DNA of 64,000 nt. Origin: Diacronema lutheri (taxonomy: Eukaryota; Haptophyta; Pavlovophyceae; Pavlovales; Pavlovaceae). Positions 51,088 through 62,156 of this stretch are shown here, in pieces. The position numbers and the translations under genes are program-made. The notes under the pieces are model-generated. The model did no database searches and was not told the origin of the DNA. It saw only the letters and a list, made by a program, of their open reading frames with translations. The stretch's first letter is position 1; each line of letters opens with the position of its first letter. Location: positions 255,501-319,500 of the forward strand of contig JAGTXO010000022.1 in the NCBI GenBank assembly GCA_019448385.1, written 5' to 3'.

Positions 51088-51506
51088 GCGGCAAGGCCCT
51101 CGTATAGATGGTCAAGCCAAATCCGATCAGGGGCACGATCGCGCCCCGAGTGCAGCGCGGGCCGTTCGGAAGGACGTCCTTGTGAGGGAGCTCTTCGCGT
51201 TTGGCGAGCGGGGGAGCACGACGCGCAGCGTTGCTGCGGCGGCGTGCGGGCGGCGAGCAGCGGTCGGGCTGCTCGCGACGAGGCCGGAGCAGACGGCGCC
51301 GTGGCCGCCGGCGCAGGTGACGCGCGCCGACGAGCCGTAGCGAGCGTCCGTGATCCGCACGGCGGTTGGAGCGGGCCGGCTGGTGCGGCGCGCTCGGCCA
51401 CGGGTGGCGGCGTGCACGGTCGTGCCGCGCGCGGCACGCGTCGCCAGCCGCGCGCGACCTGGGCAGAGCCCGCAAAGCGTCGACCGCTGCGCGGCTCGGC
51501 CGTGCG
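51088..51506. other. Strip between TEX9 and the Fanzor stop: expected element end
   Basis: 420 bp of very GC-rich sequence with no credible gene. In Fanzor and TnpB elements the guide (omega) RNA and the transposon end lie at or just after the 3' end of the nuclease gene, so this is where both would be expected for the minus-strand gene. I could not identify an inverted repeat or a structured RNA by eye. Confidence 0.4.
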
Positions 51507-54500
51507 TCAACGCCGGCCGCGCTTCGGCCCGCGCGCGCTGCCGCCGCCGGCACTGGCGCTGGCAGCTCCGCGGGCGGGGGTGCGGGCGCGAGAGCCGCCG
51601 CCGCCACCGCCGCCGCGCCCGCCGCCGTCGTCGCCACCGCCGTCGCCGCCGCCGCCTCCCCCGCCGTCATCGTCGTCGTCGCCGCCGCCGCCTCCGTCGC
51701 CGTCGCCGTCGCCGTCGCCCTCGCCGCCGCCGCCGTCGCCGCTGCCATCGTCGTCGTCGTCGTCGTCGCCCTCGTCGTCGCCCTCGTCGTCGCCGTCGCA
51801 CTCGTCGTCGCAGTCGTCGCCCTCGCCGTGCACCATGCGCTCCTCACGCTCCCACACCTCGCCGCGCGCCCACCAGGCGAGCACGAGGGCAAAGCGCTCA
51901 GGCGTCGACGTGGTGTCGCGCCCGGCCGCGTGCGCCGCCATGTCGTGCACGTCGTAGAAGATGTTGCGCGCGGCGTTGTAGTCGCGGTGCACGGGCTTCT
52001 TGCCGCCGTTGCACGCCGGGCAGATGACGAGCGCGTGCACCGTGCGCGTGCCGCCCTTTGCCACGGGCAGGCGCGGGTTCTGCGCGAGCTCCGCGCCGCA
52101 GCGCTGCAGCCTGCCGCCCTTGGCGAGCCGCGGCATCGAGCAGTGCATCGACGTGTACGGCTCGGGCACGAAGACGGCCGCGACGCCGCGCCGCCGCAGC
52201 TCGCGCAGCAGCCCCACCTGGAAGGCGGGCGGCGCGCCCTTGGGCTGCGCGCCCTTGTGGTCGCGCAGCCACTTGCCCACGCACACGAGCAGCCGGTCGC
52301 GCGTCACGCCGTCGACACAGTGCGCCGCGATGAGCGCCTCGGCGACGCGCGCCGCGTTGGACCGCCCGCCGCTGTCGCGCCGCCAGCGCTCCTTCCGGCG
52401 CGCCGGCGCGTCGTACACGTGCTCGGCGGCGCGCTCGCGCACCCGCGCGCTCTCGCGGTGGAAGGCGTGGAACTCGCCCTCGCCGAGCACCTTGGCGCTG
52501 TGCGCCTCGCCAAGCCGCGCCTCGTCCGCCTCCACGCTGAACTCCTCGCCGCGCCCGTCCTTGCGCACGCGCCGCCGCGCCGCGTTGGTCTTGGCCGTCT
52601 CGCGCGCAAAGCCCGCGGCGCGCGCGCGCGCGCGCTGCGTGAACTGCCGCCAGACGGCCGCCCGCCCGACGTGCGCAGAGTAGGTGGTGATGTTGCCCAT
52701 GTTCGGGTCGGCCGCGACGACGACCGCCGCCTCGACGTCGATCGCCCGCCGCAGCTCGGAGCCGAGCGCGACGGCGATGCGCCCGTCCGGCCGGCGCCAG
52801 CGGTGCAGGACGCCCGAGCCGCCGGCCGGCGCCTGCGCCTTCGGCACGAGGACGGTCCCGACGGCGTGCACGGCGACGCCATCTGTCACCACCGACTTGA
52901 CGGGCTGCCGGCCCGGGAGCGGCACGCGCGGCAGCGGCGCGAGGCCAACCCACGAGCGCCGCGCGTGCCACGGCAGATCGGCCGGCGGCCGCTCGCGCCC
53001 GGCGTAGTCGAAGACGCGGTTGGAGATGTCGAAGCGCGTCGCAAAGACCGCGTACCTGACGCGCACGTCCGACATCGGCGGGGTGTTGCCGTTTGTGCCT
53101 GTCCACTTGATCGGCTCGCCATCGTGGTCGCGCAGGTCCAGCGCCTTGAGCCGCGCGCGCAGCTCCTTGCGCTCGTCATCCGAAAGCGTCACCCAGATGG
53201 CGCTCGCGGCGAGGCGCACGTTGCGCGGCACCTGCGCGCAGCGCGCGGCGCGCGAGCGCGCGGGCGCGTGACCAACCTGGCCGCGGGGCGGCGCGCACGG
53301 CGGCGGCGCGCGCGCTTGGGCGCTCGGCGGCGGCAGCGGCAGCCACGCCTCGCGCGCACATTGTGCGTGCGCAGCGGCGCCACATTGTACCGCGGCGGCC
53401 GTCCGGTCAGCTGCGTGTGGATGTGCGCGAGCCGGCAGAGCAGCGCCTGCCCCTCGGCCACGTGCTGCAGGGTGCGGATCTGCACGAGGAAGTAGCGCGT
53501 CGTGTGCCGGTCGTAGTTCCACCTTTTCGTGGGCGTGCACTTGTAGTCGATCTTGTGGAGGACCATGTCGGGCAGGTGGCGGTCGAGCGCGGCGGGGCAG
53601 CCGACGCGCGCGCCCTCCACGTCGCCGCGCAGCAGCCGCTCGCACAGCTCGCGCACGCGCGCGTTTCGCTGCATCTCGGGCAGCGCGACGAGCGCCTCGT
53701 CGCGCTCGACTGCCGCGCGGACGACGTCGCGGAGCAGCCCGTTCACGACGCGCGATGGATGCATCAGGCACGCGGTGGACACCTGCGTCGCCTCCGCCTC
53801 GAGGATCTCCGTGAGGCCCACCGCGCAGACGGGCTGGACGCCCTCGGCCATCTCGCCGACGGCGCGCGCCGTCGCCGCCTTGGTCTGCGCGGCGGCTTGC
53901 TCGGCGGGCTTGCCTCGGGGCGCTGCACCGTACGTGCTCTCGTCCTTGTGCCAGCCGATGGCCGAGAAGATCGCACGGACGGTTCCCTTGTCCATCGTGG
54001 TCGACGTGTGCACGCTGGTCGACGGGCGGCCCGACGCCGCGCCGACGGCCTGCGCGCTCGCCACCGCAGCCTCGTCGCGCACCACCTTGTTGATGACGCG
54101 GTACGCCTGTGTCGTGAGCCTGTGCACGGCCGCCGCGATGCGCCGCAGCTCCTTCCGCGCACCGGGCTGCGCCGTCACCGCCTGCGGCCCCGCGTTGAGC
54201 GTCGAGCGCTTGACCACGAAGCCCGGGAGCACGCTGACGCGCGTGCGCGCCGTCGCGCCGCCGGCGGCGCGCGCGCTCGGCGCAGCGGGCTCGTCCACGC
54301 GCGCGCGCTCGACGCCGCGCGCGCGGGGAACGCTCGGCGCGCGCGCGCCCGCGGCGTCGCGCGCGCTCGCGGCGGCACCCGCCGCGGCGCGCTTGCCCGC
54401 GGCGCCCGACTCGCCGTGCGCGCGAAGCGGCGCCGACGCCAATGCCGACGCCGCGCCCGCGCCGCCGCTGCCGCTGCCCGATACGCCCGCGCGCCGCTTC

Positions 54501-57500
54501 TGCTCGTCGCGCGTCTTGCGGAACTGGGCGACGAGGTCGCTGCTCACGTTGGCCTCAGGCTCCCACGTGTCGGCGCTCTCGTCGTAGCCCCGCCACCTGA
54601 TCCGGAACTGGAACGTCACCTTCTTGCCCGCCTTGCGGCGCTCGTCGACGACCGCCTCGACCTCGTACGTGCGCGCCTCCTCGTCGACGCTCGCGCCCGC
54701 CGCGCTCGCGCCCGTGTCCGGCCACCCAGCGACCGTGCCGCCCAGCCTCTCGGCGGCCGCGCGCAGCTGCCGCTCGCGCTGGGCGGCCGCGGCGCCTCGC
54801 GCGACCAGCGCGGGCAGCATGCCCGCGCCGCCCGCGAGGCCGTGCGCGCCGACGCTGGCGGTCATCAGCGCGTCGAGGCACGCGAACGTTGCGAGCGCAC
54901 GCGCGCCATCGTCGCCGCCGCGCGGCTGCGAGCGCACGACGGGCGATGGCCGCGGCTCCCCCTCGGCCGCGAGCAGCGGCCAGATCGCACTGGCCAGCGC
55001 GACGGCATGCGCGCCGACCGCGACGGCCACGTCCGCGTCGAGCGGCGCAAAGTCGTAGCGCACGAGCGCGGCCGGGCGCGAGTCGTCCGTCGGCCGGTCG
55101 GCGACGAGCAGCCCGACCGGGCGCGGCGGCTCGCCGGACGGCGCGGCGACGGGCACGCAGAGGAGCACGACGAGCAGGCGCGGCGTGCCGCCGAGCAGCG
55201 CGCGCGCGGCATCCGCCCCGTCGGCTCCGCCGCGCGCGGCCGCGGCGAGCAGCTCGGCCGCGCGCGTCGGGCCCAGCGCCGTGTGCGCGTCCTTGCGCGC
55301 GCGTGCGCGGGCCGTGTACGCGGCGCAGGCGTCGTCGAGCACCGCCGCGCTGGGCGCGGTGCCAGTCGTCGCCCACGCGCGCAGCGCGTCGCGCACCCGC
55401 GTGACGATCGCCTGGTCGACCGCCGCCTCGCCGGCAGCGTGCGCCGGCGCGCACGCCGGCGGTGCGGCGGCAGGCGCGAGCGCGGGCGCGCCGTCGGCGC
55501 CGTCAACGCCGACGGCGCCGTCGGCGCGCCGCCACGCGAGCTTCGCCTCGATCTGCTGCCGGACGGCGTGGCAGTGCCGGTCGATGCCGCGCGCGTCGTC
55601 GAGCGCGGCCAGCGCGTCCTCAGCGGCGGGACGGCCGCTCGCGTCCGCGACGGCCTGCAGGCAGAGCAGCGCGGCCGCACGCGCGTTGCACGCGCTCTGC
55701 GGCTCGGGCGCGAGCGCGAGCTCGAGCTCGAGCGGCGACGCGCCTCGCGCCGCGGCGATCGCGTCCATCAGCACGTCCAACCGCTGCACCAGCGCCCTGT
55801 GCGCGTCGCGCGGCGCGCCCGTCGACGGCGCGCGCGAGCGCGTCGCCACGAGCCCGAGCGCGCGCGCCGGCGCGCCCGCCGGCGTGTGCAGCACGAGCAG
55901 CGCCGCGCCCGCCAAGCTCGCGTTGCGCGTGACGAGCGCGAAGATGCGCGTCGCCTCGTGCGCGCCCACCGACGCCCAGATCGCAGCGCGATCGGCGTCC
56001 GTCTGCGCGTCGCACAGGTCGCGCACGTCGTCCGGCGCGAGCAGCGCGCCGCCGCCGGCGGAGCGCGCGACGATCGCCCGCGCCTCCGCCACGAAGACGG
56101 CCTGCGGCAGGTCGGCGTGGCGCGCGTCGACGATGGCGCGCGTCGCGTGCACGCCGAGCTCCACGCCGCGGTAGAAGGCGCGCGCGTTGGCCGCGCGCGC
56201 GTGCGCCGGCCGTCCGTCCGCGTTGCGCCTCGCGCGCGCCTGCTTGCTCGTGCGCGCGAGGCCGTCGCGTGGCGGTGGCGGCAGCGTGGCGAGGAAGCGC
56301 GCGGCGGGCGGCGGCGCGCGCACGCCGCGCTGCCGCCGTGCGATGGCCGCGAGCCGCCGGCCCGCCGCGCTGCCGCCCGCGCCGACGTGCTGCCGGCGGC
56401 CGAGCGCCGCCGGTGGCGGCGGCGGCGGCGGCGCGGCGGCGGGCGGCGGCGCGACGGCGGGCGGCGGCGCGGCGGCGGGCGGCGGCGCGGCGGTGGGCGG
56501 CGGCGCGGCGGCGGGCGGCGGCGCGGCGGCGGGCGGCAGCGGCGGCGGCGCGGCGGCGACGGCAGCACCAGTCGGCTTGTCCGCCCACGCACCCGAGACT
56601 CTGTCCCAGACCTTGCCCCATGGCGCGCGCCCACGCGGCCGCGCGAACTGCCCCGGCTCGAGCGCCTGGCCGCGCTTGGCGGCGGCGGCGGCGGCAGGGG
56701 GCGGGCGGCCGGCGCGCCAGTCGAAGACAGGTGCAACCGTGGCGGCAGGCGCCGAGTGCCGCGCGTCGGTCACAGAGCGCGTGGTGCGCGCGGCGACCGT
56801 GGCACGCCTGGCGGGCGGGCGGTGAGCAGCGCCCGCCGGCGCGCCGGCGGGCGCGGCCGCCTCGAGCCCGGCGGAGGCGCCGCGCTTGCGCTTGCGCGTG
56901 CCGCCGCGCGTGCGCCTGCGCGCGCGCCCGCCGCGCGCCCGTTCGGCCTGCGCGTCGCCAGCCGCGTCGCCGGCCGCGTCGCCGCGCCGCACGTAGACGA
57001 CCGCGAACGCCTCCTCGCCGGTCCCGTCGACGCCGCCGCGCGCGCGGCGCAGGACCGACCGCCACTGCAGCCGCCGCGCGCGGCCGGGCTCGCACGCAAA
57101 CCAGCGCCCACCGCGCCTGACGACGGCCACAAAGTCGTCGTCGCGCCGCCCGCGCCGGCGCGTGCGCAGCAGCACGCACTGCACGTCGAGCCAGCCCTCG
57201 TGCCAGTCGGCCGTGCTGGGGGCGACGCGAATCGACTGCGGGAGCTCGACGCCAAAGCCGGCGAGGCGCACGATGTGCGCGACGATGACGCTCGAAATGG
57301 CGGGGGCGCTCGACGGGTCGCCCGCTGCAGCGAGCACCGCCCCGCCCCAGTGCTCACGCGTGACGCAATCCGCGTCCTCGACGTGCACGTGCGCCACGCT
57401 CGCGCCGAGCTGGTGCAGCAACGCGCAGATGTCGGCGTCGACCGTCCTCTCCTCCTCGGCCGCCTCGGCCGTGCCGCGGGCGGCGGCGTCGCCTGCCGGC

Positions 57501-60500
57501 TGCCCGAGGTACGCGATCGCCCGCTCGACGGCCGCGCGCTCCGCACGCGCTGCGCTGTCGATCGCCGCATTGCCGACGGGCGCGCGCAGCGCCGCGATCG
57601 CGTCTTGCAACGCCGTCGCGTCGCCCGTCGCCGCCGCCGCCGTCACCGCCGCCGCGCTCGCGGTGCCGTGCGCGACGGCGTGCAGCGCGGCGGCGCGCGC
57701 GGCGGGGATGCGCCCGTCCAGCGCGAGCACGAGCGGCGGCCCGGCCGGCGTCTGCTGCCGCCGGTGCCGCCGGCTCGCAGCCGGGTGGTCGGCGCGCGCG
57801 CGCTCGAGCCGCGCGCGCCGCTCGACGACGCGCGCCCAGAAGGCCTGCACCCTCGGCTGCGCGAATGCAAGCCAGCCGGCGCCGCGCGTCACGACGTGCA
57901 CGACGATCCGGTCCTCGTGCCTGAGGTACTGCACGTAGAGCGCTTTGCTCACGCCGAGGACGTGCATGCCGAGCTGCAGCTGATCGCGGTGCGGCTGCGG
58001 CGGCCCGTCCTCGTGCGCCGTGGCGCCCGCCTTGGTGAGCGTCTTCACCTCGACGAGGACCTGCTCGTTGTTTTCGGGGAGGATGGCGAGCCCGTCCGGC
58101 GAGAAGGCGAACGGCGCGCTCTTGTCGTGCGGGTCCGCACGCACCATCGGCAGGTTGCACACGACGGTGATGCCGTACGCGGCCGCCAGCTTGCGCAGCG
58201 CGACGGCCTCGCCGAGGATGCCCGCGGTCGTCGCCTTGGTCCGCACCTCGCGCCGCCGCCGGTGCACGTACTCGTCGGTGAGCGTCTCGTGCGCGACGCC
58301 GGCGTTGTCGTTCACGACGTCGCCAACCTTGCTGCCCGTGACCTCCTCCCATCGCTCGTCGTGCCAGCGCGGGCTGCGCTGCGCGGGCGCGCCCGCGCCG
58401 ACGGCGTCGAGCACGCGGCGCAGCGCTGTGCCGTCGGGCGCAGCAGGCACGCGCGCGCGGTCCTGGGCCTCGCGAGCGTCGAGGACGCGGCCCGTAGTGG
58501 AATCTTGGGGTAGGTCGAGCTTGCTCGCCTCGCCGTAGCGGCTCTCCAGCTGGCGCGGTGCGTCGGCAGGGCCGCCGTCCGTGCGCGCACCCGACGCGCC
58601 CGCCAGTGCACGCGGCGCAGCGTCCGAGGCGCCCGCCGCGCCCGCGCCGCCGCCAATCGCGCCAGCGCACGCGCGCGCCGCGACCTGCGGACGGCCAGCC
58701 GCAGGGACCTCGTCCGCTCGGCCGGCCGCTGCGTCGGCCGTCCGCTTGGCCACCTCGCGCACGTCTCCGAGCGCGAGCGTGGCTGGCGCCGTCCAGCTCC
58801 CGTTGCGTTTGTCCCAACATTTGAGCAGCCCGCCAAGGAAGGGCGTGCCCGTCGGGCGGTCCTCGGGCACCTCCGCCAGGATCGCGTCGACGCGCAGCGC
58901 GGCCGCCACATCGCAGAACGCGCGCGCGGCGCGCGCCATCCGCTCGGCGCGCGCGCCGCCGTCGTCCGCCGCGCGGCGGATGGCGTGGCTCACGTGCGCG
59001 ACGCGGAGCGAGACGACGGCGTGCGCCGGCGCGTCGGCGCCCGTGCCGAGCGTGTGCCGCCGGATGGCCAGCTGCCCATCGCCCATGCGCGGCGGCAGCG
59101 ACGCGCACGCCGCGACGGTCGTCGTGCCGGCCGCGCTGTCGCACAGCCAGCTCGCCTCGCCGCCGCCCGCAAACTCAAAGGTCGCGAAGCCCTCGCGGCC
59201 GAAAAGCGCGACGAAGTGGTCGAGCACCGCCTTGTTGATCGCGCGCGCCGCCGGCCGCGTCGATGCGCCGCGGGCAGCGCCACCCGCCGCGCCGCGCGCA
59301 TCGCTGCACGTCGCAGGGCAGGTGCAGCCGGACGCGCGCACGCCGTCCGACCGCGTCCGCGGCAGCTCGAGCTCGCGCACCTTGGGGCAGAACCAGAGCG
59401 GGTTGGACGCCTCGAGGCACAGCACGACGAGCCGCCCGTCCGTGCCGGCCAGCGCGCGCGCGTCGCGCAGCAGCTCGACGGCGAGCTCGGACGTCGCCGC
59501 GTGCACCGCCGGCTCGCCCGTCGCGCGGTCGGGCGGGAAGAGGCCGCCGCCGACGAGCGGGCTGGGGCAGCGGCCGAGCATCACGAGCAGCGGCGGCGGC
59601 GGCGTCTGCGGCGCCTGCTGCCCGACCGCAGCCGCCGTCAGCCCGGCCAGGTCGGAGCTCGTGCGGAGGGCCTTGAGCGCGACGCGCGAGCCGGTGCCCG
59701 CCTGCTCGGAAAACGTGGCGAGCATGGCGCACGTGCTCGCCCTCGCGCCGCACTGCCAGCTGACGCGCGCGAGGAGGCCTTCCAGCGTGTCGTTTTCGCG
59801 CGGCCGCGTGACCGCGTCGAGCGCCGCCGGGCCGAGCTGGAGGCTGCCGGGCGTGACGCACAGCACCGCCTCGTGGTAGGCGCGCAGCAGCTCCCTCGGC
59901 AGCTGCTCGGCGGGCGTCGCCGCCTGCCCGCCCACCCACCGTGCACCGTGGCCGCCGTCGCCCGCGCCCGCGAGCCGGACCGCCGGCCCGCCCGTGATCG
60001 CCGAGGTCGGTGGCGTGCCGAGCGCGTCGACGAGCGCGCGCACGGGCGCGACACGCCTGCGCGCGGCGTCCGCGCCGACGGCGAGCGCGGCGATCTGAGC
60101 GCCGTCCCATGCGCGCTCCCTCGCGTCGTCCCGCGCGGCCGCCGGCGCGGCGCCCGGCCGCGCGCCGGGCGGCACCGCGCACGCCGCCGCGACGACCTCC
60201 GCGCGCGCGCCGGCGGCGTCGGGCGCGTGCAGCTGCGCGAGCGCGCCAAAGAGCGCGGCGGCCGAGCGGTAGCGGCCGTGCGCCGCGACGAGCGCGTAGA
60301 GCACGCGCAGCGCGGCCACGCCCGCCTGGTCGGGCGCGTCGTCAGCGATTTGCTCGACCTCCCACGTGCGCGTGGGCGGCGGGCTGCCGTCGGCCGGGTC
60401 CGGACGCAGCGCCCACGCGCGCTCGACGATCGCGTTGAACACGCCGTGCGCGGCGCCCTCGTCAAACTCGGCGGCGCCCGCCGCGTGCGCGCACCACCCG

Positions 60501-62080
60501 TGCACGCGCGACGTGGGCGCGTCCACGGCGCGCTGCACGACGAGCACCGCCGGCCGGTCGACGCAGCCGAGGCTCACCGCCGCGTGCTTGCCCTCGAGCA
60601 GCGCCGCCGCCGCAGCCTCGACCAAGGCGTCATCAGGCGCGTCGCCGACGACGACGGCACAGCCGTCGCCGTACTCGGCCTGCATCGCGGCGACGCACGA
60701 CGCGACAAAGTCGCCGCCCGCGGCCGCCGCGTGTCGCGCCGCCAGCATCCGGCGCGCGATGGCAAGCCAGACGTACTCGGCCGGCGCGCGCGCGGCGCGC
60801 GCGCGAGGCGCGCCGGCCGCGCCGCGTGCGCCCGCGCGTGCGCCTCCAGCGGCCGCAACGGCCGAGGCGGCTGGAGCGGCGGTGAGCGTGCGCCGCGCGC
60901 GCTTCGCCGGCCGCGTGATGGGCGATGCACCCGCCATCGCACCGCCCGCAGCAGCCGGTGCGGCCGCCACAGCGCCCGCCGCAACGCCACTCGTCACGAC
61001 GCCCGTGGCGGGCGGCGCGGCGGCGGACGTGGCCGCCTCGACGGGCGTCGCGCAACTACCGCCAGCGGTCGCGGACGCGCCCGGCGACGCGTCGGCGAGG
61101 AGGTGGCGCAGCACGCCGCGCGCGAGCGCGACTCGCACGGCGAGCGTCAGCGCGCTCAGGCGGTCGGAAGGCGAGGCGTCGCGCTCGGCGTCGGCGGACG
61201 TGGCGGCAGCAGGCGGGGCGGCGGGCGGCACGGCGGCGGGCTGGGCGGCCGCCGGCGCAACCTCGTCGGCCTTGGCCAGCCAGACGAGCCCGGCGACTGC
61301 GAGCACGACGCTGTACGCGCCGACATCGTCACCCGCAACGCGCGCCAGCCGGGCGTGGGCGTCGGCCTCGGACACGGCGACGTGGAAGAGCACGTCGTCG
61401 CGGGCAGCTTGCTCGGCAAACTGACGCAGCTGCTTGGCCATCGTCACGCCGGCGACGCACGCCTCGCCCGCCTCTGCCTCGACCTGCTCGTCCTGGCCGA
61501 TGGCGGACGCGCCGGCCTCGGCGCCAGCGTCGAGTGTCCGGCGGCGCTCGAGGGCGAAGCCACGCACACAGACGCGCTGGAGGCCGCCGAGCGCGCCCGC
61601 CTTCTCGTGCAGCGCGCACGACAGCTCGACCACCGAGTCCACGCGCCTCGCGGCGGCGCCCCCCCGCTCGCCGCGCGTGGCCGCGCGCACGACGAACACC
61701 GTGAATTGCGCGCGCTTCGCCGCGCGCGCCGACGCGCACGCGTGCTTCAGGAGCCGGCAAAGCGCGGGCCTTTGCGCCGCTGCGCCCCGCGTGCACAGCA
61801 GCAGTTGGCCGCGCTCGTCGCCCAGCTCCTGCTCGACGGCGGCCTCGAGCGCGTCGTCCGTCAAATCGCCGTGCTCCGTCGAGGCGAGCGCGCGCGCAGC
61901 CGCGAGCGCCAGCTCGCCTGCGCCCGCGCGCCGCCGGCGGCGCGCACCGGCGGGCGCGTGCGGCGCCGACGCGTGTGACGACGCCGCCGCGTCCGCGCGC
62001 GCACACGCGGCGCGCAACGCCTCACGCGCCGAGGCGGCCGCGCGCGCCCTGGGCGCGAGCTTCAAGAACGTGCGCGCGGC

Positions 62081-62156
<76 letters not shown>

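Noticed and set aside
51366-53495. 709-residue plus-strand frame across the Fanzor nuclease exon
   Set aside because: Antisense to the RuvC-encoding exon, low complexity (Ala/Val/Arg).
53363-58513. 1716-residue plus-strand frame opposite the Fanzor gene
   Set aside because: Antisense shadow; the YqaJ, chromodomain and Fanzor motifs are all on the minus strand.
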